A DNA stretch of 64,000 bases from Panulirus ornatus (lineage: Eukaryota; Arthropoda; Malacostraca; Decapoda; Palinuridae): assembly GCF_036320965.1 (NCBI RefSeq), contig NC_092241.1:30034297-30098296 (forward strand). Direction: 5' to 3'. A program made the position numbers and the translations under genes. Below the pieces are notes generated by a model. The model was not told the DNA's origin. It saw only the letters and a list, made by a program, of their open reading frames with translations, and searched no databases. Numbering within the stretch: position 1 is the first letter of the stretch; each line of letters starts with the position of its first letter. Shown in pieces: positions 23,277 through 33,745 of this stretch.

Positions 23277-23612
23277 GTGCAAGGCCTTGTGTCGAGTGTT
23301 GTCCTTTCAGCTGGTCGTAGCCGCCTACTGGAATTGTCTCTGTGGGGCAAAGCTATATTGTCCTTTCTGACTCCGAACTTGTCTATGAGCGGTGTTGCTT
23401 CCATTCTGGTCCCGGACGCCTGTGTGGCTTGTCGTTCGCTAAGTCTTGTAGTAATATTTCTGTCGGACGATTGTCTGTGGTGTCAGGAATTGTCATGTTG
23501 CCACCAGGATGATTCTGGACGTCCCCTTTGTGAGCCTGATTCCTTGTGCAACTGTAATACTGTGCAGATCCTGAACACATGTCTGGGGTTCCAGGCACTA
23601 TATGTTTTGTGA
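23277..23612 (+). other. Open frame of 112 codons, no support
   Basis: Ser-, Leu- and Cys-rich open frame starting TTG. It has no motif, signal or splice context that distinguishes it from chance. Recorded because it is one of the longer non-repeat frames. Confidence 0.1.
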
Positions 23613-23659
23613 TCCGTTACTAAGCACAGACCAACCTCTTAGGGTGCCAAGTGCACCAT

Positions 23660-23714
23660 ACACACACACACACAAAAAAAAAAACACACACACATGAACA
23701 GACAGACACACACT

Positions 23715-23802
<88 letters not shown>
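23660..23802. repeat. Compound (CA)n / A-run / (TA)n microsatellite
   Basis: CA blocks at 23660-23725 broken by an A run, then perfect TA at 23726-23801. Confidence 0.95.
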
Positions 23803-23803
<1 letters not shown>

Positions 23804-25517
23804 TCCTGCATGCTGGTCTCGAACAGTCTGATTCACCTCTCCCTGGCTGATCGAAGCTTGTTGCTGGTTCGCCACACATCTCATCTGTTTACAGAGTCCC
23901 TGATGAATCATAAATCTCATGACAATTTTCGACTTTGTTAACAACAGCTGAAAGAGACATATTCTCCCAAACTCCCAATATCTTGAACTTCACAAGACCC
24001 AAGTCATTTGCTAACCATTGGTGTCTGTCTAACATTGGTAATGAGTTTCCATTTGATAAAGTAGATGTGTGATAATCAGTAAGTATGGAGGCTCAGTATG
24101 CAAGGTTGGCGAACTATAAGTATGTCTGTTGAGCGTTCTTCTTATATTTCAGATAATCAGGTTTGCCGTTATGTATGAGTAACTTAGGTAATTTACCGAA
24201 ATATGACATCAGATTCATTTTAGTATGTTATACAGTGATGGAAACAAGGACAATAAGGACTTTATTTTCCAATGAATAATCAAATACCATGGATAATATA
24301 ATTCATATGATGATATATGCATGTCACGTATATAATCAGCAGATGATGCGTTTATAATCGGTTGACACTTTATGAAACATAATTCCCCTTTACGAAAAGA
24401 AACCAGCAAGTGAACTTGATATGGATACATGATTGCTAGCGTGTGGCTATGCTTCTTTGACACACTGGAAAGTAAATGAACACAAGAGGGATTATCAAGG
24501 GAAGGTAACGAACACTTGTGTTATGAGGTCAGACATACGGTTGTGAAACAGTGTTGCTTTGGAAATGATGTCGAGGCAGACTTCACCCGTAAGCTCTCCT
24601 GTGTTGAAATGCTTGCATTGGGAGGCTCTCGTGGAACTCGAAACACCTCCGCGGTTAATCAGATCGAGTCCATTGACGATACTTTTCTGGGGACTATGAT
24701 ACGAACCAGAAATGAGAACTGTGATGACAGTGGGGCCAGTCACAGAATCATCTCAATCTCAGGGTTTCTGAGAATGGCAATTTCTGCACCGTACCCACAG
24801 ATGGACCCTTACCCCTTCCATATGACCGCTCTATACAGTGTCAATGCAAGAGAAACATCACACGTGAGGCGAGTGAAACACATCCTGCTTCTTGCTTTTA
24901 GGTAACCGCCTTCGATAGGCTCCTTAGCCATACAAATTCACAAGATAAACTCAAAGTAATATTGTCAAGAACTCGTATGTTCCCACCAATGTTGTTTACA
25001 CGCTTAGAAAGTGGCTACAGTGAAGCTGGTGGTGTAGCGTTTTGGGTTCAAGATAATGAGGATATTGCAACAAATGTTTAATTTCGTGTGTTGTTGAATG
25101 CATTCCCTGCTGGCTGGCTGCCCATGTATACTGCAACACACGAATTCACTCAGGCAATATACAGCTATATAAAGCCTGAAGATATTTTACACCACTGAGC
25201 ATCGAGGAGCATTCAACCTGAACATATTTCCATGTATGACCCGAGTAAATTGATATGAATCTGATAGAATAGGAAATGATTCAGCCATGATCAATTCACA
25301 GAAATTCCTGTCTATCTACTTAAATTTAAACAGAGATTTCTAGCCATCAGTTACTGTATAACTAGAATTTCATTTGCTAGGTATATGTAGGTTGTCAGTC
25401 ATTAAAAGTGCAGCAAAAATGATTACAATCATGCATACTGTATCTTAAATAGATGAAATGTTTGATTCTTTATCTTTGGGAGAGATAGGGAGATACATAG
25501 ATAAATGGATAGGTAGG
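23803..25517. other. No supported gene; one open frame at 24516-24905
   Basis: The 24516-24905 plus-strand frame (129 codons, somewhat GC-richer, with an 82-codon frame open on the other strand) has no recognisable motif. A TATA-like CTATATAAAG at 25165-25174 is not followed by a convincing first exon. Nothing else seen. Confidence 0.35.
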
Positions 25518-25524
25518 TAGATAG

Positions 25525-25603
<79 letters not shown>
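25518..25603. repeat. (GATA)n-(GA)n compound microsatellite
   Basis: GATA at about 25518-25543 passing directly into GA to 25603. Confidence 0.95.
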
Positions 25604-25606
<3 letters not shown>

Positions 25607-25898
25607 TATTTTCATGCATATCTTCCACGTTTTCGTTTCGAACTAGAAAAACTTCCTGGCATGGTTCCTCAACCATGAGCTTTAACCAAATGATTGGTTA
25701 TTACTTGCTGTTGACTGGACATTGCGATCCCAACATGTTGTACTGGCTTTTAACTTTAATCTTTTGTAATGTCAGACCTAAAATGTGGTTCATCGTGGGA
25801 TGAAAAGAAATGAAGTGATCTCAGTCTAGTTTTTTTTCTCTTCTTCTTAAGCTTCACTAACTGTTTACGGCTTTGCACAGAAATACTGAGGCTAATGT

Positions 25899-26123
25899 AT
25901 GGTAGCCAGGCACGCAACCTTACGCCGCCCACAGCTGTCTGCACACTGTCCCGCCACCCATGATGGTTCATACTACTGCGTCCACCCTGCCGTGGCCTGG
26001 CACGTTACCCATCCTCCACTTCACCTGAAGGCTCCACGGCCACGAATCCAGCAGGTGGATCAGCAACATCCCTGTGGTGGCCGGAGTAGCTTTCCCATTT
26101 CCACTCCAACCCCACTATCATGG

Positions 26124-26124
<1 letters not shown>
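25899..26124 (+). CDS. GC-rich open segment cut by (TA)n plus LINE insertion
   Basis: From the ATG at 25899 the frame is open for about 75 codons until it runs into (TA)n at 26126. The segment is much richer in GC than its surroundings. The translation starts MVARHATLRRPQLSAHCPA and includes HDGSYYCVHPAVAWHVTHPP. I do not recognise it. It could be an exon of a host gene interrupted by the LINE, or the internal part of an unknown repeat. An alternate frame is also fairly open, so coding status is uncertain. Confidence 0.22.

Positions 26125-26125
<1 letters not shown>

Positions 26126-26207
<82 letters not shown>
26126..26207. repeat. (TA)n plus poly(T): 3' tail of the minus-strand LINE
   Basis: TA at 26126-26178 followed by about 29 T. 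On the minus strand this is a poly(A) tail then (TA)n, immediately 3' of the LINE. Confidence 0.9.
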
Positions 26208-26210
<3 letters not shown>

Positions 26211-28060
26211 CTTTGTCGCTGTCTCCCGCGTTTGCGAGGTAGCGCAAGGAAACAGACGAAAGAAATGGCCCAACCCCCCCCCCCCCCCATACACATGTAC
26301 ATACACACGTCCACACACGCAAATATACATACCTACACAGCTTTCCATGGTTTACCCCAGACGCTTCACATGCCTTGATTCAATCCACTGACAGCACGTC
26401 AACCCCTGTATACCACATGACTCCAATTCACTCTATTCCTTGCCCTCCTTTCACCCTCCTGCATGTTCAGGCCCCGATCACACAAAATCTTTTTCACTCC
26501 ATCTTTCCACCTCCAATTTGGTCTCCCTCTTCTCCTCGTTCCCTCCACCTCCGACACATATATCCTCTTGGTCAATCTCTCCTCACTCATTCTCTCCATG
26601 TGCCCAAACCATTTCAAAACACCCTCTTCTGCTCTCTCAACCACGCTCTTTTTATTTCCACACATCTCTCTTACCCTTACGTTACTTACTCGATCAAACC
26701 ACCTCACACCACACATTGTCCTCAAACATCTCATTTCCAGCACATCCATCCTCCTGCGCACATCTCTATCCATAGCCCACGCCTCGCAACCATACAACAT
26801 TGTTGGAACCACTATTCCCTCAAACATACCCATTTTCGCTTTCCGAGATAATGTTCTCGACTTCCACACATTTTTCAAGGCTCCCAAAATTTTCGCCCCC
26901 TCCCCCACCCTATGATCCACTTCCGCTTCCATGGTTCCATCCGCTGACAGATCCACTCCCAGATATCTAAAACACTTCACTTCCTCCAGTTTTTCTCCAT
27001 TCAAACTCACCTCCCAATTGACTTGACCCTCACCCCTACTGTACCTAATAACCTTGCTCTTATTCACATTTACTCTCAACTTTCTTCTTCCACACACTTT
27101 ACCAAACTCAGTCACCAGCTTCTGCAGTTTCTCACATGAATCAGCCACCAGCGCTGTATCATCAGCGAACAACAACTGACTCACTTCCCAAGCTCTCTCA
27201 TCCCCAACAGACTTCATACTTGCCCCTCTTTCCAGGACTCTTGCATTTACCTCCCTTACAACCCCATCCATAAACAAATTAAACAACCATGGAGACATCA
27301 CACACCCCTGCCGCAAACCTACATTCACTGAGAACCAATCACTTTCCTCTCTTCCTACACGTACACATGCCTTACATCCTCGATAAAAACTTTTCACTGC
27401 TTCTAACAACTTGTCTCCCACACCATATATTCTTAATACCTTCCACAGAGCATCTCTATCAACTCTATCATATGCCTTCTCCAGATCCATAAATGCTACA
27501 TACAAATCCATTTGCTTTTCTAAGTATTTCTCACATACATTCTTCAAAGCAAACACCTGATCCACACATCCTCTACCACTTCTGAAACCGCACTGCTCTT
27601 CCCCAATCTGATGCTCTGTACATGCCTTCACCCTCTCGATCAATACCCTCCCATATAATTTACCAGGAATACTCAACAAACTTATACCTCTGTAATTTGA
27701 GCACTCACTCTTATCCCCTTTGCCTTTGTACAATGGCACTATGCACGCATTCCGCCAATCCTCAGGCACCTCACCATGAGTCATACATACATTAAATAAC
27801 CTTACCAACCAGTCAACAATACAGTCACCCCCTTTTTTAATAAATTCCACTGCAATACCATCCAAACCTGCTGCCTTGCCGGCTTTCATCTTCCGCAAAG
27901 CTTTTACTACCTCTTCTCTGTTTACCAAATCATTTTCCCTAACCCTCTCACTTTGCACACCACCTCGACCAAAACACCCTATATCTGCCACTCTGTCATC
28001 AGACACATTCAACAAACCTTCAAAATACTCATTCCATCTCCTTCTCACATCACCGCTACT
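26208..28060 (-). mobile_element. 5'-truncated LINE (RTE-like), youngest copy in the window
   Basis: Non-LTR retrotransposon inserted on the minus strand. It comprises an intact RT reading frame (26399-28048), a roughly 190-bp 3' untranslated region ending in the tail core CGCTACCTCGCAAACGCGGG, a poly(A) of about 29 nt and (TA)n. The 5' end stops inside the linker between endonuclease and RT, where sequence passes directly into (TA)n at 28061. Five-prime truncation is typical of target-primed reverse transcription. A run of about 15 C on the plus strand (26273-26288) interrupts the 3' UTR; other copies have only a few C there. Clade naming (RTE-like) is inference from the C-terminal YGCEAW...RMDVLEMRCLR region; a tree is needed. 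Confidence 0.85.
26399..28048 (-). CDS. Reverse transcriptase of a 5'-truncated LINE
   Basis: Open frame of 549 codons without stops. It has no true start: it remains open upstream to the (TA)n, and its first residue (GTG) is arbitrary. It copies element RNA into DNA at a nicked chromosomal target. Landmarks: linker RRRWNEYFEGLLNV (2-15); KAAGLDGIAVEFIK (58-71); CSNYRGISLLS (116-126); motif A AFMDLEKAYDRV with catalytic D188; GLRQGCVMSP (244-253); active site LLFADDTALV with D296 and D297; YLGVDLS (362-368); C-terminal MLYGCEAW (417-424) and RMDVLEMRCLRTMCG (433-447). All RT catalytic aspartates are present. The N-terminal endonuclease is absent, so this copy should be unable to mobilise itself. 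Stop TAG at 26399-26401. Long plus-strand frames at 26375-26915 are its antisense shadow. Confidence 0.85.
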   Translation of the reverse strand: MRRRWNEYFEGLLNVSDDRVADIGCFGRGGVQSERVRENDLVNREEVVKALRKMKAGKAAGLDGIAVEFIKKGGDCIVDWLVRLFNVCMTHGEVPEDWRNACIVPLYKGKGDKSECSNYRGISLLSIPGKLYGRVLIERVKACTEHQIGEEQCGFRSGRGCVDQVFALKNVCEKYLEKQMDLYVAFMDLEKAYDRVDRDALWKVLRIYGVGDKLLEAVKSFYRGCKACVRVGREESDWFSVNVGLRQGCVMSPWLFNLFMDGVVREVNARVLERGASMKSVGDERAWEVSQLLFADDTALVADSCEKLQKLVTEFGKVCGRRKLRVNVNKSKVIRYSRGEGQVNWEVSLNGEKLEEVKCFRYLGVDLSADGTMEAEVDHRVGEGAKILGALKNVWKSRTLSRKAKMGMFEGIVVPTMLYGCEAWAMDRDVRRRMDVLEMRCLRTMCGVRWFDRVSNVRVREMCGNKKSVVERAEEGVLKWFGHMERMSEERLTKRIYVSEVEGTRRRGRPNWRWKDGVKKILCDRGLNMQEGERRARNRVNWSHVVYRG

Positions 28061-28135
28061 TATATATATATATATATATAAATATATATATATATTTATA
28101 TATATATATATAAAAAAAAAAATATATATATATAT
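28061..28135. repeat. Impure (TA)n between LINE and SINE-B fragment
   Basis: TA repeat with A-run interruptions, linking the truncated LINE 5' end to a SINE-B fragment. Confidence 0.9.
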
Positions 28136-28270
28136 GGGGGGGGGGGGGAAGGGAGAAAGAAACGTCCCACGTATTCCCTGCTTCCATGCGTGTCGTAGAA
28201 GACAAATGAAATGGGTGGGACCGGGGGGGTTAGAGGGGAGGAGCTGGATATCCTCCCCTCCCTTTTTTTT

Positions 28271-28344
<74 letters not shown>
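28136..28344 (+). mobile_element. SINE-B copy 3 (3'-truncated) with (TA)n-(GT)n
   Basis: Starts with a run of about 13 G where other copies have CCTGGGGATAGGGG, then AAGGGAGAAAGAAACGTCCC, CACGTATTCCCTGC and GTCGTAGAAGAC, and ends near 28260 at ATCCTCCCCTCCC. A T run and (TA)n at 28273-28321 follow, then (GT)n at 28322-28344. The LINE-like tail found in the other copies is missing. Confidence 0.65.
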
Positions 28345-30279
28345 TAAAATACCACCTTTACATTTAACAAGATAAAATTCATTCCAAACATTTACAACAA
28401 TTTTGCATACGTTTAGAACTGATTATCCATTCACAATCACACTTCATCTGATGATATCCTCACATTTACGTTCAAACAGACAGGTATCCTCTGTCCAACT
28501 CAGCCTCATCCAATATCTGATCCACTCATGTTCACAGGCGGTTATCCCACACACCCCATTTGGAATTAGATTCACCAGTTCATTAATAACCATTGATGAT
28601 GACAAATATTTTGATAACAATGATAACGCTAATTATATTAAAGAAATATCAGTACAATAAGATTCAGTATGATGATGATGATGTGTATATAGTCGACACT
28701 AACTATAAATGATACAAAGGTAATGAACTAGTATAAGAAGAGTGAGAATAATAATCACAGTGATAGTAATGATGATGAGAATTGACATAACTAAAGCCTC
28801 CATTAACACTGAGAAACGATGGATATCCAGTGTGCAGAATACGATCGTCTTATACCGAGGTGTTGGATTCTGTACGCAGGACAAGATCCCATCAAGAATT
28901 TGCTTCGACTTTTTACATTGATTTAAGAACAATTTCGTGAGTTTACATGTCATTATGTACCGCAAATGACAGCTAAATGTGGTGGTAGGTGAAAGGAAAA
29001 GAAAGATTCTTAATGATATCAGCTTCCTTCATCTATATATTGGGTGCTGATGCTCCGATGTAGCTATATATCACTGAACCAGGATCATAAATTAATGATT
29101 CAAACATGCCAGTAATGCTGTTATATTCCTTGCCTATCTAGCTAAAGCGACAAAACACCACAGGATCTCCAATGACTGTCTGTGTGCACGACATTCCCCT
29201 GCACCAGCCCAAGGTGAGACACACCCAGAGCTCGGCAATTAAACGGCCACAACCAGAACAAATGTAACTAATGAACAGTATTTCGCTTCCCCGGGTCCCT
29301 GATGATGGTTGCGAAGGCAAGCTACTCCAGATATGTGTTCGCAGATTAGTAGGCAATTAGGTATCTGATTCAGCACAGGATCCTTAAACGGCAATTAAAG
29401 GGAGTAGTCGAGTGTGGACAATTACCAATGATTGGAGCAAAACTGCAGAGCGGATATGAAGATGTCAGTAAACAAGATGGAACAGGGGTCCCTCCGCCAG
29501 GGTTAATTCCTGATATGGTTGGGTTGTTGTCTCCCCTCGGCAAGCACGCACGTTGTCCTGGTGAGCAACGGGCATGAACGCTCAATGCCATCCACAGACG
29601 TGTTAAAAATGACCTTGATATATTGACGGAGAGGTCAACGACGGACGACATTACTGTGAGGCAGATAAACTGTGCTTCGCCATTGACGATTCAACTTGTG
29701 AGCCTAATAGAAACATCTGTGAGTCGTGACTCCTACGGTAGTAATCACCTATTTGTGCAGTACTGGTAGAAGGTTCGACAATCATGGTGCTCCAAGTTGC
29801 GGACTGGAGAAGAGTAATCGACAGCTGGCATTATTTTGTGTATAGGATGATAGAGTACCTTTCTCTGGGGCTCCAACAGCGCCCAGGAAGTCGCCTCCGT
29901 CGTTTGGTCGGAAATATGTCAAAAAGTGTGGTTTTGTTGTGTGTGTGTGTCGTCGTAAGGTGAGTACAAAATCACTGTGGAGTGACTGTTCAGTGTCCTC
30001 AGTGTGGAGGTTGCACGAGGAATCCAGCCATTGAGGCTGATTCAAAGCAGTCTTCTACCTGTCTCGAGTTTATTGTGTTCCTCCAATGGTGAAGCTGGGA
30101 GCCAGGATATTCTATTCTCTCTCTTGAGTCGCCTTGTACAGTTGCTCAGTGTAGGGCCGCTGATGCAAATGATATAATCTATAGCGTGGGACAGCGTGGG
30201 TCTGCTAACATTAATGCATAACATCCCAGCTTCCCCTCACAAGTGACGAGAAACACCCCCTTACTCTTCATTGATACAC
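28345..30279. other. No recognisable gene (1.9 kb)
   Basis: Mixed sequence, GC-richer at about 29140-30000, with several minus-strand open frames of 70-95 codons without motifs. No mobile element recognised. Confidence 0.4.
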
Positions 30280-30840
30280 GACATGTCATCCCTGATAAGC
30301 AGTGATCTTATAGCCCTTAACATTCATGGCGTATCTTCTCATCATTCTTTAAAAAAAGAGCACATTCGATGCCCATCCTCACTGATGCACCAGTTCATGT
30401 TCCTGATATAATCACTCGCCATCGCTGATGGACACACTCATTGTTCCTGATGCATTCTCGTATCATTCTTAATAAATTCTTCAACATCCGTGACGAATTG
30501 CCTTGTCATCCCTGATGCAAACAACCATTATCCCTGATATACGCATATACAGTCCCTGATTCACCACTTCATCATCCCTGATATACGCATATACAGTCCC
30601 TGATTCACCACTTCATCATCCCTGATGCTATCCTTCACCATCCTCACCACACCTAATGCTTTTATCCTATTCCTGATGCCTCTCGTTATTTCTGGTTGTA
30701 TCCATCACCATTCCTGATGGTGTCGCTAACCATACTTGAACTCGTCCCTCATTATCGTTGATGCTGTTTCTTGTTATCCCTGCTAATACCTCCAGTCATC
30801 CGGGATGCTATCCCTCATCATCTCTAATAAGACCAGATAA
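30280..30840. repeat. Degenerate tandem repeat with an exact 44-bp duplication
   Basis: Phrases CATCCCTGATGC and CCCTGATATACGC recur every 20-45 bp across about 560 bp. Within it, 30531-30574 and 30575-30618 are identical 44-bp copies beginning TCCCTGATATACGCATATAC, indicating recent slippage or unequal exchange inside an old array. Confidence 0.7.
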
Positions 30841-31606
30841 TCTATGAGGAGCTTAAGTCCCGGTGAAGCGTAATAGATTCAACGTTTCAGTCTATAAAGA
30901 CGGAGACAGGGTAGTGTAACAAAAAGGCTCCTCTCAGCGCTCCACAGCTCTCCACTCCCTGTAGCACATCAAGCGACAGGAGCATCCTATAGTACGAAGA
31001 GAGTACACTGGCATGGAAATATTATAGGAGAGGGTGAATGAAAAACACATTTTGATCTAATATCAGCAGCCGGTTGAAAGATGTGCGTGTCATACCGTCA
31101 CTAATAGACACTCATAGTAATAATTATATTAATAAACTATCTATAAAGTTGTGATTTAGATACCTTGAGAGTACTCAGTCTGATTGCAGGTGTTGGCTCG
31201 AGTACATACATACACCCTTTACTGCCTCAGCACTCAGTATCAAACGTTATAGCGAAAAACGCTTTCTTCATCATCACTCACACTGATAACTATTACTGTC
31301 TTGCGATGATAACGATAATGCAACACTGGCTCACATTCTGTTTCATCCTTATGCTCAGTGAAGGCGGTTAGACTCTGAACTGGCATTCCTGTTTACAAAG
31401 CGTGAATGTACTACACAAAACCTTACATCATTCTCTTGGAAATGATTTAAGAGATTTGGGGGTCATTCACCCCAGCTTGGATCTAGGCTTCACACCCCAT
31501 ATTATTTCCCTGCTCGAGAACTGTATCATTATATCCAAACTTCAAGCTTATTATCTGTGTGTTATCAGTTACTATGATAAAGCAAAAACTCTAAACTTTT
31601 TTTTAA
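30841..31606. other. No recognisable gene
   Basis: Unique-looking DNA. Open frames at 31165-31371 and 31402-31671 have no supporting motif, and the second runs into SINE-A. Confidence 0.45.
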
Positions 31607-31778
31607 AGTTACCCCTGCCTAAGCCAGGTACCCATTTTATCGACCAGCCTATAGGGTGGATGAACAGCTAGATTGACTGAGTACCGACTGCCGCAACCAG
31701 GATTCGAACCTACGCGCTCGACCCTGGGCGGCCAGTGAATGTATCATAGTCAAGACCGCTGACTACTACACCCCGGAT
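31607..31778 (-). mobile_element. tRNA-derived SINE-A copy, best-preserved promoter
   Basis: On the minus strand it begins GGGGTGTAGTAGTCAGCGG (A-box region), and GTAGGTTCGAATCCTGG contains a perfect B box GGTTCGAATCC (plus-strand GGATTCGAACC at 31700-31710). The body reads GGCAGTCGGTACTCAGTC and GGGTACCTGGCTTAGGCAGG, and ends AACTTTAAAAAAAAG, an A-rich tail. A (CA)n tract lies on its 5' side at 31794-31826. It resembles tRNA only in the 5' 80 bp, so it is a SINE and not a tRNA gene. Confidence 0.75.
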
Positions 31779-31790
31779 GTTCATGCGTGT

Positions 31791-31793
<3 letters not shown>

Positions 31794-31826
<33 letters not shown>
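31794..31826. repeat. (CA)n microsatellite
   Basis: About 33 bp of CA, upstream of the SINE-A copy. Confidence 0.95.
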
Positions 31827-31828
<2 letters not shown>

Positions 31829-32569
31829 TTATTCACGAACACACATATGTACCTATATTCATCAATGGAACCGAAAACACGAGAGGAAAATCCCTTGCGA
31901 CGAACTGTAGAGTCAGAAGTTACCCGACACAGATTCCATAGCGTGAAAAACCTCTCGCTGACCTTTACGGCCTAAGATAACCATCAGTCTCCCTCGGTGG
32001 CAGGCTACCATTACTGAGCCGCTACACCAGACATTACTGCCTCCGGTGTGCCATCTTTTCATGCTCTCTAATCAATGCAATTGTTGGTTATAAGCTCATA
32101 AGAAGTCCATTTATGTCTACAAGAAATACGGAATAATTGCCTCTAATTGTGATGAGGGCCTCTGTCTATGATTGTGAGCAAAGACCGTTAATTATGCTCT
32201 TCGACTGTGGTCTAATTCCGCAATTAGGTCAGGTTTCTGTACCTGCCACTGTGCTCTCAAGCCTCGTTCATCTCCCTGACTAAGTGAGTTCTCCCTCACT
32301 GGCTCTGTTCTCTCCGGTAAGCTCAAGAGGTCTGAAATTAACCCTATATTAGCCGGTGTTATCCCTCTCTTCTTCTACTTAATATCATCACAGATGGTAC
32401 AGAAGGTTTCTTACCGGGACATTTATCACCTCAACGTAAGCTCAGCAGCTGGCTCGCATACGATACACCAATGTGGTGCCCACTTCGGGAAAATTGATCT
32501 GTCCATATCTTCTTATTTGTCTGCATTATTCCCGCAAAAGGTCGTTTTTTTATCATGACTCTCTTCCTT
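31827..32569. other. No recognisable gene
   Basis: Unique-looking DNA, no supported feature. Confidence 0.45.
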
Positions 32570-32609
32570 TCTTCTTCTTCTTCTTCTTCTTCTTCTTCTT
32601 CTTCTTCTT
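32570..32609. repeat. (TTC)n microsatellite
   Basis: About 40 bp of TTC followed by a pyrimidine-rich stretch to about 32640; a pure pyrimidine strand over about 70 bp. Confidence 0.95.
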
Positions 32610-32649
32610 TCTCTCTTTCTTTCTTTTATCTTTTTTCTTTGTCGTCGTC

Positions 32650-32802
32650 TTCTGATTGTGGCAGGGAGGGATAGAAATCCTCACTCCCGTATTATAGCTT
32701 TCCAAAAGTAGCAACAGGGAAGGGAGCTGAGAGACGTTTATTTCTCGAAGACCCAGCTGTCTCTCCCTGGTGGTAACTAGTTAATTCAGGAAACAGCAAC
32801 AA

Positions 32803-32805
<3 letters not shown>
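32650..32805 (+). mobile_element. SINE-B copy 4, strongly diverged
   Basis: AGAAATCCTCACTCCCGTAT, TAGCTTTCC, GAAGACCCAGCTGTCTCTCC, GGTGGTAACTAGTTAATTC and AGGAAACAGCAACAAG align with successive parts of SINE-B (GGAAATCCTCCCCTCTCG, TAGTTTTCC, AAGGCTCAGTCCTCTG, TTAACGCTACCTTGCTAACG, GGGAAATGGCGAATAG). It is followed by (TA)n at 32806-32876, as in younger copies. The 5' part is missing. Confidence 0.45.

Positions 32806-32876
<71 letters not shown>
32806..32876. repeat. (TA)n between two SINE fragments
   Basis: About 71 bp of TA at the 3' ends of both the diverged SINE-B (plus) and the tRNA-like SINE (minus). Confidence 0.95.
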
Positions 32877-32879
<3 letters not shown>

Positions 32880-32966
32880 TAAATAGTGCATATGAACGCG
32901 CACTACCTTATAATATACTAACCTCCAACAGCCAGGATCGAACCAGCCTCCGACTCGGGGGTCCCG
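32877..32966 (-). mobile_element. Second tRNA-derived SINE fragment
   Basis: On the minus strand, CTCGAACCCGGGACCCCCGA then GGCTGGTTCGATCCTGGCTG has a perfect B box GGTTCGATCC. A body of about 65 bp (TTGGAGGTTAGTATATTATA and so on) follows, ending at (TA)n. The A-box part is lost where the fragment meets the LINE relic. The body differs from SINE-A, so it is a separate family or subfamily. Confidence 0.5.
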
Positions 32967-33236
32967 GGTTCGAGAGAGAGAGAGAGGAAGTGAAGTGCTT
33001 TAGATACAAGGGAGTGGACATGGCTGCAAAGGGAACTCTGGTAGCGGAAGTGAGTCATGGGATGGGTAAGGATGTGAAAAGGCTCTGGGAGCACTGAAAA
33101 ATGTGGATGTGTGGTAGGACGAACAGGGATATGTTTGAAACTATAATTGTCCCAGCAGTGATATATGGTTGCGAGGCATGGTGTATTATAAATGAGGATG
33201 TGTAAGGTGGTTTGATCGAGTAAGCAATAGAATAAT

Positions 33237-33287
<51 letters not shown>

Positions 33288-33745
33288 GAAAAATAGTGTG
33301 GTGATAAATAGTGTGGTTGAGAGCGCTGAAAAGGATGGGCTAAAATGATTCTAAGATATGGAAAGAATGAGTGAGGAGAGTTGACAAAGAGGATGTATGT
33401 GTCAAAATTGGAGTGGACAGGGAGAAGATGGAGAACAAATTAGAGTGAAAGATTTTAAGCGATCGGGTTATCAACAAGTGGGTGGGTGAAAAGTGTGCAG
33501 GGGGAAGAGTGAATTGGAAGGATGTAATATACAGGGTCGACGTGCTGTCAGTGGACTGAACTAAGGAGTGTGAAGCGGCCGAGGGAACCAAGGAGAGTCT
33601 ATTGGGCCTCGTTGTGGATAGGGAGCTGTGATTTCGGTGCATTACGCATAACAGCTCATTAACGTGAGCAAATGCGGCCTTCATTCGTCTCCTCATGGCG
33701 CTACCTCGTTAATGCTGGAAACGGTGATAAAGTATGGGAAATGAA
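32967..33745 (+). pseudogene. Decayed LINE copy (C-terminal half) with internal (GA)n
   Basis: Same LINE clade as 26208-28060, opposite strand, heavily mutated. CFRYKGVDMAAKGT at about 32997-33040 matches CFRYLGVDLSADGT. MFETIIVPAVIYGCEAWC at about 33130-33185 matches MFEGIVVPTMLYGCEAWA. Then RMSEE at about 33365. The 3' part reads GTCGACGTGCTGTCAGTGGA, GTGCATTACGCATAACAGCT and the tail core GGCGCTACCTCG at about 33697. Stops, frameshifts and a (GA)n at 33239-33286 interrupt it. A shorter GA run at 32970-32986 sits at its 5' edge. Confidence 0.75.
33239..33286. repeat. (GA)n grown inside the LINE relic
   Basis: About 48 bp of GA, located where intact copies encode SNVRVREMCG through GTAAGAGAGATGTG. 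It is followed by a tandem duplication of AATAGTGTGGT. Confidence 0.85.

Noticed and set aside
23277..23612. Gene from the 112-codon Ser/Cys-rich frame
   Set aside because: No motif, start context or splice signal; residue composition reflects TGT/TCT-rich DNA.
25165..25174. TATA-box promoter (CTATATAAAG)
   Set aside because: No initiator, no first exon with a donor and no long frame downstream. TATA strings are common in this AT-rich DNA; the one near 3102 was rejected for the same reason.
26375..26915. Three plus-strand frames of 111-158 codons (Pro/His/Ser-rich)
   Set aside because: Antisense of the LINE RT on the minus strand. The same shadows occur at 56303-56734 and 60072-60718, wherever the LINE is copied.
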